A DNA stretch of 64,000 nt from the NCBI GenBank assembly GCA_045541115.1, contig JAZQIM010000020.1, forward strand, positions 78,135-142,134, in the 5' to 3' direction. Shown here in pieces: positions 7,342-15,816 of this stretch. Origin of the DNA: Aphodoplasma sp045541115 (GTDB taxonomy: Bacteria > Bacillota > Clostridia > UBA1381 > UMGS1253). Below the pieces are notes generated by a model. The model did no database searches and had not been told where the DNA came from. It saw only the letters and a list, made by a program, of their open reading frames with translations. Numbering within the stretch: the first letter of the stretch is position 1; every line of letters begins with the position of its first letter. Both the position numbers and the translations under genes were made by a program.

Positions 7342-9534
7342 CTATTGCGTACAGCGCGTAACATCGTAAACGCCTTTGAGAGCGTGAATCTTTCGTATTA
7401 CGGCTTCAAGCTGGCTTGTGTTGTTTATTTCGAGTGCAATCGTAACGATTGCTACATTACCCTTGACCGTTCTTGCGTTAAACGATTTAATCGGCACCTT
7501 TGCCTCTGAAAGTGCGACGGTAATTTCTGCAAGAAGTCCTGTTCTGTCATCTGCTTCAACCTGTATTTCGCTAAGGTATTCTCCGACCGGCTTGGTTGTC
7601 TCCCATGACACGCCTATAAAGCGGTTAAGGTCTTCTTCCTTAAGTGACTCAGCAGAGATATTCGGACAATCGCGTCTGTGCACCGAAACACCGCGTCCGC
7701 GCGTTATAAAGCCGATAATGTCATCGCCCGGAACAGGCGTGCAGCATTTTGACAAGCGCACAAGACAGTTGTCGATGCCGTGAACGATAATGCCGTGCGA
7801 AGATGTTTTTGTTGACTTTGTTTCGCTGTAAGCGATATCGAGAGGGAAGGATAGTTCTTCTTCGGTGCGCTCGAGTTTTGCAACTTTCATATATTCATCG
7901 CGCAAACGTATAACGACTTTTTGTGCCGTGAGTCCGCCATAGCCGACGGAAGCAAACAAATCGTCTAGTGTATTTAAAGTATAGCGCTTGAGTATTGGCG
8001 CAACCCACTCGTCGCGGAAAAGCTGTGTATATGAAAGGCTGTGGCGACGGAGTTCCTTGTCGATAAGTTCTTTGCCGCGTATGATATTTTCTTCGCGTCT
8101 TTCCTTTTTAAACCACTGATTGATTTTGTTTCTTGCCTGTGATGTCTTTACGAGTTTTAACCAGTCTCGACTCGGCCCATGCACAGAAGAAGATGTTAAA
8201 ACTTCTACTATGTCACCGTTTTTTAATGCATGGTCAATAGGAACGATTTTTGAATTGACTCTTGCGCCCATCATTTTATAGCCGATTGCCGAGTGAATAG
8301 AAAATGCAAAGTCAACCGGCGTTGCGCCTGCAGGAAGGTTTATAACGTCACCTTTCGGAGTGAAAACAAAAACCTCGTCTGCAAAAAGGTCGATTTTAAG
8401 AGTGCGCATAAAATCGTCTTCATCAATCGTTTCTTTCTGCATTTCCAGAAGCTGACGTACCCATGCAAGCTTCGTATCTGATTCTGAATCGGCAGTCACG
8501 CCTTCTTTGTATTTCCAGTGGGCAGCAATACCGTTTTCGGCAACCGTATGCATTTCCCATGTACGTATCTGTATTTCAAGCGGTCTGCCGAGATTGCCTA
8601 TGACCGTCGTATGAAGCGACTGATACATATTAGGCTTTGGCATTGCAATGTAGTCTTTAAAACGCATCGGCATTGGTTTATACATCTCGTGCACCATGCC
8701 GAGCACCGCATAACAATCGCTGACAGTATCTACAATAATGCGCACGGCAAACAAGTCGTATATTTCATCGAGCGTCTTGTTTTGTGTATACATTTTTCTG
8801 TATATGCTGTAAAAGTGCTTTGCACGACCGTTTATCTGTCCTTTTATGTCGAGTGCAGCAAGCTTTTGTGTAAGCTCCTCAATGACTGTGTTCACATACA
8901 TTTCGCGCTCAAGCTTTTTTTCATTTATGCTTTCTGCAATTTCGTGATATGCTATCGGGTCAAGGTATTTTAGCGATAAATCCTCGAGCTCGCCTTTTAT
9001 GCTCGAAATACCGAGTCTGTGAGCGAGAGGCGCATAAACCTCCATCGTTTCGCGTGCAATTTTTCTCTGCTTTTCGGGAGGCATGCTTTTTAGCGTGCGT
9101 ATGTTGTGGAGTCTGTCGGCAAGCTTTATAAGAATTACGCGAATGTCCTTTGCCATTGCAAGAAACATCTTACGCAAATTTTCGATTTGCTGTTCTTCCT
9201 GGCTTGTGTATTGAATTTTACCGATTTTTGTAACTCCGTCTACGAGCAGAGCGACATCTTCACCAAACTCGGCGATAATATCTTCATTTGTGGCGCTGGT
9301 ATCTTCGACAACATCGTGAAGTATTGCTGCCATAATTGACGGCGCATCCATTTCAAGCTCAGTTAAAATTTCTGCAACAGAAAGCGGATGGAAAATATAC
9401 TTTTCGCCCGATTGACGAAATTGTCCTTCGTGCGCTTTGCTCGCATACTCATATGCTTTTATGATGCCGTCCGTATCTGCGCGGTCATTATATTTTTTTA
9501 TGTTGGTTAAAATTCTCTCAAGAGCCGCTTGCAT
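7342..9534 (-). CDS. rel: Bifunctional (p)ppGpp synthetase/hydrolase (RelA/SpoT)
   Basis: This 730-residue long RSH enzyme makes and degrades the stringent-response alarmone (p)ppGpp. In order: an HD hydrolase domain (HFP-type histidines near 34 and 49, HDVVED 73-78), a nucleotidyltransferase domain (around 230-350, with YDLFAVRIIVD and PNMYQSLHTTV), a TGS domain (about 390-455, VFTPKGDVINLP), and a C-terminal ACT domain. The HD motif is intact, so hydrolysis is expected. ATG 9534 is preferred over the upstream in-frame ATG 9561 because AAAGGAG sits seven to eight bases before it. recJ ends 38 bases upstream. Confidence 0.96.
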   Translation of the reverse strand: MQAALERILTNIKKYNDRADTDGIIKAYEYASKAHEGQFRQSGEKYIFHPLSVAEILTELEMDAPSIMAAILHDVVEDTSATNEDIIAEFGEDVALLVDGVTKIGKIQYTSQEEQQIENLRKMFLAMAKDIRVILIKLADRLHNIRTLKSMPPEKQRKIARETMEVYAPLAHRLGISSIKGELEDLSLKYLDPIAYHEIAESINEKKLEREMYVNTVIEELTQKLAALDIKGQINGRAKHFYSIYRKMYTQNKTLDEIYDLFAVRIIVDTVSDCYAVLGMVHEMYKPMPMRFKDYIAMPKPNMYQSLHTTVIGNLGRPLEIQIRTWEMHTVAENGIAAHWKYKEGVTADSESDTKLAWVRQLLEMQKETIDEDDFMRTLKIDLFADEVFVFTPKGDVINLPAGATPVDFAFSIHSAIGYKMMGARVNSKIVPIDHALKNGDIVEVLTSSSVHGPSRDWLKLVKTSQARNKINQWFKKERREENIIRGKELIDKELRRHSLSYTQLFRDEWVAPILKRYTLNTLDDLFASVGYGGLTAQKVVIRLRDEYMKVAKLERTEEELSFPLDIAYSETKSTKTSSHGIIVHGIDNCLVRLSKCCTPVPGDDIIGFITRGRGVSVHRRDCPNISAESLKEEDLNRFIGVSWETTKPVGEYLSEIQVEADDRTGLLAEITVALSEAKVPIKSFNARTVKGNVAIVTIALEINNTSQLEAVIRKIHALKGVYDVTRCTQ

Positions 9535-9571
9535 AAGTATCACTCCTTTAAAGGTATGCATATGTCAATGT

Positions 9572-11287
9572 CTATTGTATGCTTGTCCGTGCATCCTTGA
9601 TTATAAGCTGCAGGTTCTTTTCTCCAAGATAATGGTTTATTCCCATAGTAAACGCGACATCGATTTTGTCGCCAACTACGAAATGCTCTGTAAGTGTGCC
9701 CATACCAAAACCAACAAAATCGAAATATTTACCATTCTTTGTAACTGAAAACTTGCAGTGCTTTCCGTCGCTAAGTGTCCGTACTGACGTTATTGCCCCG
9801 TCGCAAAGTGAAAATACAGGCTGTGGATTTCCCATTCCAAATGGTTCTAAAACGAGAAGCGCCTGTGCAGTGGCAAGTGAAATTTCACTCGTATCAAGCT
9901 CTGCATCAATCGATATAGACGGTACAAGCTGATTATCCTTTAAAACGTCCTCGGCGTATTTGTTAATTTGTTTGTCAAATTCACAAACGTCAGCATAGTT
10001 AAGTCCGAGTCCTGCGGCAAGCTCATGGCCGCCATATTTTAACAAAATATCCTGGCAATATGTAAGGGCATCAAAAAGGTTAAAGCCTTTGACGCTTCTG
10101 CCCGAACCTTTGCCGAGATTATCTTTAAGAGAGATTAGTATTGTCGGCTTATAGAAACGATCTACTATACGCGATGCGACAATTCCTATCACTCCGTGAT
10201 GCCAGTCTTCTTTTGCGAGCACGAAAACCTTCTTCTTTTTTGCATCCTCCATATCGGCAATCATAAGAAGGGCATCTTTTAAGATTTCATTTTCCGTCTT
10301 TTGTCTTTCTCTGTTTTCTTCTTCAAGAGTAAGGGCTATTTCACGTGCTCGCTCGGGCGAATCTGTCACTAAAAGCTCGACGGCCAGACTTGCGCTGCCA
10401 ACTCTGCCTGCGGCATTTATACGCGGGGCTATGGCAAAGCTGATTAAACCTGCATTGATTGATTTGTCTGCAAGGCCCGATGTTTCAAACAAAGCCTTTA
10501 AGCCGACATTTTTAGTGTTTTTAATGTTGTTTATGCCGTTTGCAACGAAAATTCTGTTTTCGTCAGTCAGCGAAACGACGTCTGCAATAGTTCCGATTGC
10601 GACAAGGTCAATATATTTATCGAAATATTCTCTTGCGCTGTATCCCATTTCGAGTGCAAGAGCTAAAACAAGCTTGAAAGCGACGCCGACACCTGCAAGG
10701 CTTTTAAAAGGATAGCTGCAATCAGGTTGTTTCGGGTTTATAACAGCAAATGCTTTTGGCAATTCTTCTTTGCACGTATGGTGGTCTGTTATAATTACGT
10801 CGATGCCAAGCGCTCGTGCAAGCTCTACTTCGCCTACGGCGGTAATTCCGCAATCGACGGTTATAAGAAGTGACGCGCCGTCCTTTTTGATTTTCTGAAG
10901 AGCGAGCATATTTATGCCGTAGCCTTCATCGGAGCGGTTCGGAATATAGAATGATACGTTTGCATCCTGCTCTCTCAAAAACATATATAAAATTGATGTT
11001 GCTGTTATTCCGTCGACATCATAATCGCCGTAGATGACGATTTTTTCATTATTTTTTATTGCATCCTTTATACGACTTGCTGCTTTTTGCGAATCCTTTA
11101 GTTCAAACGGATGGCGCACACACGATATTGCCTTGTTAAGATATGAGCGGGCATCAGGTTCGTTACATATGCCGCGGTTTACAAGAACTGATGCGATAAC
11201 CGTGGGCACGTTAAGCTCTCTTGCAAGGTTGCAAACAAGAGTCTTGTCACAAGTTTTATTTATATAATCCCAGCGTTTATTCGACAT
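9572..11287 (-). CDS. recJ: Single-stranded-DNA-specific exonuclease RecJ
   Basis: This 571-residue 5'-3' single-strand exonuclease of the DHH family acts in recombinational and mismatch repair. Visible motifs are YGDYDVDGITAT (motif I), VDCGI, IITDHHT (the DHH signature), NPKQPDC, and the DHHA1 region GGHELAAGLGL. Length matches the family. The in-frame ATG 11299 lacks a ribosome site, while ATG 11287 is preceded by GGAGG with five bases between, and MSNKRWDY resembles other Clostridia RecJ N-termini. It lies upstream of the rel gene on the same strand. Confidence 0.95.
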   Translation of the reverse strand: MSNKRWDYINKTCDKTLVCNLARELNVPTVIASVLVNRGICNEPDARSYLNKAISCVRHPFELKDSQKAASRIKDAIKNNEKIVIYGDYDVDGITATSILYMFLREQDANVSFYIPNRSDEGYGINMLALQKIKKDGASLLITVDCGITAVGEVELARALGIDVIITDHHTCKEELPKAFAVINPKQPDCSYPFKSLAGVGVAFKLVLALALEMGYSAREYFDKYIDLVAIGTIADVVSLTDENRIFVANGINNIKNTKNVGLKALFETSGLADKSINAGLISFAIAPRINAAGRVGSASLAVELLVTDSPERAREIALTLEEENRERQKTENEILKDALLMIADMEDAKKKKVFVLAKEDWHHGVIGIVASRIVDRFYKPTILISLKDNLGKGSGRSVKGFNLFDALTYCQDILLKYGGHELAAGLGLNYADVCEFDKQINKYAEDVLKDNQLVPSISIDAELDTSEISLATAQALLVLEPFGMGNPQPVFSLCDGAITSVRTLSDGKHCKFSVTKNGKYFDFVGFGMGTLTEHFVVGDKIDVAFTMGINHYLGEKNLQLIIKDARTSIQ

Positions 11288-11425
11288 AATTGCCTCCATG
11301 ATATGTATATTATATTTATTATATCAAATTAAAGCGTACAATTCAAATTATTTTGAAAAATTTTTTATCTTTTTGCGCATCGTTATAATGTTTGATGCAA
11401 CAATCGGTAAAAAAATTAAATAACA

Positions 11426-11454
11426 TTGACTTCTTATTAAGTATGTGTTATTAT
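11426..11454 (+). promoter_or_regulatory. Promoter of the decarboxylase beta/gamma pair
   Basis: TTGACT, 17-base spacer, TATTAT. Transcription would start near 11461, downstream of the longest possible ATG of the next gene (11392), which rules that start out. Confidence 0.65.
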
Positions 11455-11496
11455 TTACCACGTAACAAAAGACAAAAAATGAAGGGAGAATCTGCG

Positions 11497-12645
11497 TTGG
11501 AATTTTTATGGGAAGGAATAGTATCAATTACCTGGCAGCAACTTCTTATGTGGGTTATTGGAGGCGTGCTCATTTTTCTTGCAATTAAAAAAGGACTTGA
11601 GCCTGCGCTGTTATTGCCTATGGGCTTTGGTGCGATATTAGTCAATTTGCCACTTAGCGGTGTACTTAATCAGGTGCAACCCGGTATCGGTGAGGTTGCA
11701 GGTATAATTGAATGGTTGTTTCATATCGGAATTGAGGCGTCTGAAGCGATGCCGCTACTGCTTTTTGTCGGTATCGGTGCGATGATAGACTTTGGACCGC
11801 TTTTGTCGAATCCAAAGCTATTATTGTTTGGTGCGGCGGCGCAGTTTGGTATATTTATTACTATTATCGTTGCGGTATTGCTCGGATTTCCGCTTGCGGA
11901 TGCGGCATCGATAGGCATTATAGGTGCGGCTGACGGTCCGACATCAATTCTTGTTTCGCAGGTGTTAAAAAGCCAGTATGTAGGTGCGATTGCAGTGGCA
12001 GCATACTCATATATGGCACTTGTGCCGATTATACAGCCGTTTGCAATTAAGCTCGTTACAACGAAAAAAGAGCGTGCGATAAAAATGCCGTATAATCCGA
12101 AGAGCGTTACAAAGCTTACGCGTATATTGTTCCCGATTATCGTTACGATAATTGCGGGTCTTGTTGCTCCGGCGTCTGTTGCACTCGTAGGATTTCTTAT
12201 GTTTGGTAATCTTATCCGCGAATGTGGTGTGCTCGATTCGCTTTCCGAAACTGCACAAAAACAGCTCGCAAATCTTATCACACTTTTCCTTGGAATAACA
12301 ATTTCGTTTAGCATGAAAGCGGAAAGCTTCGTAAACTTACAGACAATTATGATTATGGGGCTCGGTCTTGTGGCATTCGTATTCGACACAATTTCCGGTG
12401 TAATGTTTGCAAAGCTTTTGAACCTGTTTTCTAAAAATAAAGTCAATCCTATGGTTGGTGCTGCAGGTATCTCGGCATTCCCGATGTCTGCACGTGTCGT
12501 TCAGAAGATGGGGCTTGAGGCGGACAATCAGAACTTTTTGCTTATGCATGCAGTAGGCGCGAATGTGTCCGGACAGATTGCATCTGTTATTGCCGGCGGC
12601 GTTATTTTGGGACTTATGCCTGCTATGATGCAGCTTTTACATTAA
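11497..12645 (+). CDS. oadB: Sodium-translocating decarboxylase, beta subunit
   Basis: This 382-residue polytopic membrane protein has about nine to eleven hydrophobic segments. It is the membrane subunit that couples decarboxylation of a carboxybiotin intermediate to sodium export. Diagnostic pieces are LGFPLADAASIGIIGAADGP (ion-binding Asp) and VGAAGISAFPMSARVVQ near the C-terminus. The chosen start is TTG 11497, with AGGGAG eight bases upstream and the promoter at 11426; the product then starts LEFLWEGI as in other OadB proteins. The gamma gene follows. No alpha (carboxyltransferase) or biotin-carrier gene is nearby, so the substrate (oxaloacetate, methylmalonyl-CoA or glutaconyl-CoA) cannot be told. 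Confidence 0.92.
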   Translation: MEFLWEGIVSITWQQLLMWVIGGVLIFLAIKKGLEPALLLPMGFGAILVNLPLSGVLNQVQPGIGEVAGIIEWLFHIGIEASEAMPLLLFVGIGAMIDFGPLLSNPKLLLFGAAAQFGIFITIIVAVLLGFPLADAASIGIIGAADGPTSILVSQVLKSQYVGAIAVAAYSYMALVPIIQPFAIKLVTTKKERAIKMPYNPKSVTKLTRILFPIIVTIIAGLVAPASVALVGFLMFGNLIRECGVLDSLSETAQKQLANLITLFLGITISFSMKAESFVNLQTIMIMGLGLVAFVFDTISGVMFAKLLNLFSKNKVNPMVGAAGISAFPMSARVVQKMGLEADNQNFLLMHAVGANVSGQIASVIAGGVILGLMPAMMQLLH

Positions 12646-12676
12646 GAGTTGTATAATTTGGAAGGAATGGTGAAAA

Positions 12677-12814
12677 ATGTTTGATATGAACCTCACGCTT
12701 GCTCTTCAGCTTGCGCTCAAGGGCATGATTGCAATATTTGTCGTGATTATAGCGATTTATATCTGTGTAAGCATTATGCTCAAAGTGACACAGATAAAGA
12801 AGGGTAAGAATTAA
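12677..12814 (+). CDS. Minimal OadG-like gamma subunit
   Basis: This is a 45-residue protein with one membrane helix (about residues 15-35, KGMIAIFVVIIAIYICVSIM) and a short Lys-rich cytoplasmic tail. It starts 31 bases after oadB, with AAGGA upstream. Gamma subunits of sodium-pumping decarboxylases are small single-span proteins that hold the complex together; this one is shorter than typical OadG (about 80 residues) and lacks the Pro/Glu-rich zinc-binding tail. Function is inferred from position and topology. Confidence 0.7.
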   Translation: MFDMNLTLALQLALKGMIAIFVVIIAIYICVSIMLKVTQIKKGKN

Positions 12815-12825
12815 AAAGAGCTTTT

Positions 12826-12870
12826 ACCACATGAAAACAAGGCTTTTTGAGCCGGTTTTTCGTGGTTTTT
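12826..12870 (+). terminator. Terminator after the decarboxylase pair
   Basis: A long stem pairs ACCAC with GTGGT, GAAAAC with GTTTTTC and GGCT with AGCC, closed by a T-loop and followed by a T-run. Confidence 0.75.
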
Positions 12871-12901
12871 GTACAAAATCATAAAAAAAATAAAAATTTA
12901 C

Positions 12902-12930
12902 TTGCAATTTAATTTAAGATGTGTTAGAAT
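12902..12930 (+). promoter_or_regulatory. rpsT promoter
   Basis: TTGCAA, 17-base spacer, TAGAAT, 41 bases before the rpsT start. Confidence 0.6.
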
Positions 12931-12970
12931 GTATCAAGTAATTTGATCTTGTAGGTTGGAGGTGAACAGA

Positions 12971-13237
12971 TTGCCTAATATTAAGTCAGCAAAAAAGAGA
13001 GTAAAAGTTATTAAGACAAAGACGCTTAAGAATCAGATGGTTAAGTCAGCGCTTAAGACTCAGATAAAGAAGTTTGAAGCAGCTGCTGCTACAGGCGATA
13101 AGGCTGTTGCTACAGAGGCTTTTAACATAACAGTTAAGAAGATTGACCAGGCAGCTTCGAAGGGTATTCTTAAGAAGAATACTGCTGCAAGAAGAAAGTC
13201 TAAGCTCGCGCTTGCTCTTAACAGAGTTGGGGCGTAG
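12971..13237 (+). CDS. rpsT: 30S ribosomal protein S20
   Basis: This 88-residue Lys/Ala-rich helical protein binds the 5' domain of 16S rRNA. PNIKSAKKRVK at the N-terminus and NTAARRKSKLALALN near the end are typical of S20. The start is TTG 12971, with GGAGGTG six bases upstream; the longer ORF would add five residues across the ribosome site. It is a monocistronic unit with its own promoter and terminator, separate from the S10 cluster. Confidence 0.95.
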   Translation: MPNIKSAKKRVKVIKTKTLKNQMVKSALKTQIKKFEAAAATGDKAVATEAFNITVKKIDQAASKGILKKNTAARRKSKLALALNRVGA

Positions 13238-13256
13238 TTTTAATTGCTTCGTGATA

Positions 13257-13288
13257 AAAGATATGTCATTTTGGCATATCTTTTTTGC
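13257..13288 (+). terminator. rpsT terminator
   Basis: Stem AAAGATATGTC/GGCATATCTTT around ATTTT, followed by TTTTT. Confidence 0.85.
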
Positions 13289-13419
13289 TTTTTATGGAAA
13301 TATTTGCGAAGAGTCATTTTGAAAAACTCAAAAAATGTTATGTGAATATTGCACAAAAATACTTTGAAAATTTCGTGAAAATTTTCGAAAAAATTTTTAA
13401 AGAAAAATGGTAAAAAAGC

Positions 13420-13448
13420 TTGCAAAATTTCCTTATATGATGTAAAAT
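13420..13448 (+). promoter_or_regulatory. Promoter of the S10 operon
   Basis: TTGCAA (13420-13425), 17-base spacer, TAAAAT (13443-13448). This is the only clear promoter between rpsT and rpsJ. The AT-rich 13289-13419 stretch before it shows no gene. Confidence 0.6.
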
Positions 13449-13454
13449 ATTATC

Positions 13455-13779
13455 TGTTGTGACATGGCATACGATGAAACGGGAGGTTGCGAACGAAAAA
13501 GTTCGGTTTTTCCGTGGAGAATGTCCGATTCCTGAAACCGGGCGACAAGTCACGCTGCACTTATGTATATCTTGCAGCTTGCTTAAGAAAGCAAAAATGG
13601 GCTTTTGCGCTTATTGCGCAAGGGCGGTTGTTTTTGCGTGCTACCCGGCGTACTCGAGATGGGGATGTCCGGGTTTTATTAAGGAAACGGCGGGAACACC
13701 CGGCAGGGTGTAACATGCAAAGGTGCGTGCTGTCGTATGTGTAACAACCGAAAAACAGAAAATCAAAGGAGGTAAAACT
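13455..13779 (+). ncRNA. Long multi-hairpin leader of the S10 operon
   Basis: About 325 transcribed bases precede rpsJ. Successive perfect stems are visible: CGAAC/GTTCG near 13490-13505, GCTGCA/TGCAGC (13554-13578), TTGCTT/AAGCAA with a four-base loop (13579-13594), GCTTTTGCGC/GCGCAAGGGC with G-U pairs (13601-13625), ACCCGG/CCGGGT followed by TTTT (13643-13678) and ACACCC/GGGTGT with a GGCA loop (13696-13711). S10 leaders in other bacteria are autoregulated by L4, so autoregulation is the natural hypothesis. The CCGGGTTTTATT end could act as an attenuator. Overlapping ORFs of about 85 codons in this tract are unlikely to be genes. Confidence 0.6.
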
Positions 13780-14091
13780 ATGGCAGCAACTCAGAAAATC
13801 AGAATCAGACTCAAGGGCTATGATCATGTTTTAGTTGATCAGTCAGCTGAAAAGATCGTTGAGACAGCCAAGAGAACAGGCGCAAAGGTATCGGGTCCTA
13901 TTCCGCTACCGACAAAGAAGGAGGTTGTTACAATCCTTCGCGCAGTTCACAAGTACAAGGATTCTAGAGAGCAGTTTGAGATGCGTACACACAAAAGACT
14001 TATCGATGTGCTCGTACCGACTCAAAAAACAATAGAAGCTCTTACAAAGCTCGATTTGCCGGCAGGCGTTGACATCGAGATTAAGCTGTAA
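13780..14091 (+). CDS. rpsJ: 30S ribosomal protein S10
   Basis: This 103-residue protein of the 30S head is also the NusE antitermination factor. KIRIRLKGYDHVLVDQSAEKI begins the fold, HKYKDSREQFEMRTHKRLID carries the tRNA-proximal loop, and the protein ends VDIEIKL. ATG 13780 follows AAAGGAGG. It is the first gene of the S10 operon, and the track's longer start is part of the leader. Confidence 0.97.
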   Translation: MAATQKIRIRLKGYDHVLVDQSAEKIVETAKRTGAKVSGPIPLPTKKEVVTILRAVHKYKDSREQFEMRTHKRLIDVLVPTQKTIEALTKLDLPAGVDIEIKL

Positions 14092-14192
14092 TAAATATTA
14101 CGGCAGGAGTTGTAGCGGCAAGTAATTGCTGCTGCGGGTCAAGTTTGCCGCCACATGCGGTAAACCAATAACCTATAAGGAGGAGAAAGGAA
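14092..14192 (+). promoter_or_regulatory. Structured spacer between rpsJ and rplC
   Basis: This 100-base spacer is long for this operon. GCGGCAA (14115-14121) can pair with TTGCTGC (14126-14132, loop GTAA) or with TTGCCGC (14145-14151). The two pairings exclude each other, which is what a translational or transcriptional switch would look like. GGAGGAG precedes rplC. Confidence 0.45.
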
Positions 14193-14822
14193 ATGAAAAA
14201 AGCAATTTTGGGAACAAAACTCGGTATGTCTCAAATCTTCATGGAAGATGGCAGATTGATTCCCGTAACTGTTGTTCAGGCTGAACCAAACGTTGTTGTT
14301 CAGAAGAAGACAGTTGAAACAGATGGCTATGAAGCAGTTCAGGTCGGCTATTTAAACAAGAGAGAAAAGCTTGCCAACAAACCGCAAAAAGGACATTTTG
14401 CAAAAGCAAATGTAGCGGTTAAGCGTTTCTTGAAGGAGTTTAAGCTCGATAATGCAGCTGAACTCAACGTTGGTGATGAGCTAACAGTAGCAACATTTGA
14501 GGTTGGCGAGAAAATCGACGTAACAGGTATTTCAAAAGGTAAAGGATTTGCAGGCTCAATTAAAAGACATGGCCAGCATATCGGTCCTAAGAGCCACGGT
14601 TCTGGTTACCACAGAGGCTCAGGTTCAATGGGAGCATGTTCAGACCCTTCAAAAGTAAGAAAGGGCAAGAAGCTTCCGGGACACATGGGTGTTGAGAAGG
14701 TTACAATTCAAAATCTTGATATAATAAAGATTGATACTGAAAACAATCTTATCTGTGTCAAGGGCGGTATCCCGGGCGCAAAGGGAAGCCTTGTAATACT
14801 CAAAGACGCAGTTAAGGCTTAA
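14193..14822 (+). CDS. rplC: 50S ribosomal protein L3
   Basis: This 209-residue early-assembly protein lies near the peptidyl-transferase centre. LGTKLGMSQIF at the N-terminus and the long loop GFAGSIKRHGQHIGPKSHG, followed by GSMGACSDPSKVRKGKKLPG, are diagnostic. It begins with ATG behind GGAGGAGAAAGG. Confidence 0.97.
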   Translation: MKKAILGTKLGMSQIFMEDGRLIPVTVVQAEPNVVVQKKTVETDGYEAVQVGYLNKREKLANKPQKGHFAKANVAVKRFLKEFKLDNAAELNVGDELTVATFEVGEKIDVTGISKGKGFAGSIKRHGQHIGPKSHGSGYHRGSGSMGACSDPSKVRKGKKLPGHMGVEKVTIQNLDIIKIDTENNLICVKGGIPGAKGSLVILKDAVKA

Positions 14823-14854
14823 TCGATTCTTATCGGAAAGGAGGAAAAACAGTA

Positions 14855-15481
14855 ATGGCTAAATTGGATTTATACAATATGAGCGGTGAAAAGACCGGCA
14901 CAATAGATGTAAAGGACGAAATTTTTGGCGTTGAGGTTAAAAAGAGCGTGCTTCACGATGTTGTTGTAAATTACCTTGCTAATCAGAGACAAGGCACACA
15001 GAGCGCACTTACACGCACAGAAGTTAGAGGCGGCGGAATTAAGCCGTGGAGACAAAAAGGAACCGGCCGTGCAAGACAGGGCAGCATCCGTGCTCCACAG
15101 TGGACAGGCGGCGGCGTTGTATTCGCTCCGAAGCCGAGAGACTATTCTTACAGATTAAATAAGAAGGTTAAGGCTCTTGCTCTTAAGATGGCTCTTTCAT
15201 CAAAGGTTGCAAGCGAAGACATTATCGTTGTTGATGGTCTTAAGTTCGATGAAATAAAAACATCTGCTGCAGCAAAGATGCTTAGCGCACTCGGCGTAAG
15301 TGAGAAAGCACTTATCGTATCAGCTGCAAACGATACAAACATGTACAAGTCAGTAAGAAACATTGAAGGCGTATGCGCAAGCAATGTTGATACATTAAAT
15401 GTATATGAGATACTAAACTACAAGAAATTTATCATAGCAAAAGATGCTGTGGAGAAAATTGAGGAGGTGTGCGCACAATGA
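14855..15481 (+). CDS. rplD: 50S ribosomal protein L4
   Basis: This 208-residue protein lines the peptide exit tunnel. The tunnel loop is intact (RGGGIKPWRQKGTGRARQGS, about residues 52-71). In other bacteria L4 represses its own S10 operon through the leader RNA and RNase E or NusA, which makes it the first candidate ligand of the long leader here. Its stop overlaps the rplW start (ATGA). Confidence 0.97.
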   Translation: MAKLDLYNMSGEKTGTIDVKDEIFGVEVKKSVLHDVVVNYLANQRQGTQSALTRTEVRGGGIKPWRQKGTGRARQGSIRAPQWTGGGVVFAPKPRDYSYRLNKKVKALALKMALSSKVASEDIIVVDGLKFDEIKTSAAAKMLSALGVSEKALIVSAANDTNMYKSVRNIEGVCASNVDTLNVYEILNYKKFIIAKDAVEKIEEVCAQ

Positions 15482-15774
15482 CATTCGCTCACGATATCAT
15501 AATCCGTCCTGTTATTTCGGAACATTCAATGGAACAGATGGAAAACAGAACGTACACCTTTGAAGTAAAGACAAGCGCTAACAAAATTGAGATTGCAAAG
15601 GCAATCGAAGAGATTTTCGGCGTTAAGGTTGAAAAGGTGAACACAATACGCATGCAGGGTAAGATGAAGAGAATGGGTGCTCATGAGGGCAGACGTGCTT
15701 CCTATAAAAAGGCTATGATTAAGCTTACAGAGGACAGCAAAACAATCGAATTCTTCGAAGGCATGGCACAATAA
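15478..15774 (+). CDS. rplW: 50S ribosomal protein L23
   Basis: This 98-residue protein sits at the tunnel exit and docks SRP and trigger factor. RPVISEHSMEQMENRTYTFE and KVEKVNTIRMQGKMKRMG are typical. The start is ATG 15478, overlapping the rplD stop by four bases, with GGAGGTG eight bases upstream; translation is coupled. Confidence 0.96.
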   Translation: MTFAHDIIIRPVISEHSMEQMENRTYTFEVKTSANKIEIAKAIEEIFGVKVEKVNTIRMQGKMKRMGAHEGRRASYKKAMIKLTEDSKTIEFFEGMAQ

Positions 15775-15816
15775 AAACAGTTATAAAAAATATTTAGGTA
15801 AGGAGTGACAATTAGG

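Noticed and set aside
11721..12446. Antisense open frame of 241 codons in oadB
   Set aside because: Explained by the hydrophobic codon pattern of oadB on the sense strand.
13459..13744. Overlapping open frames in the S10 leader
   Set aside because: No credible ribosome sites and no domains; the tract is better explained by the hairpins.
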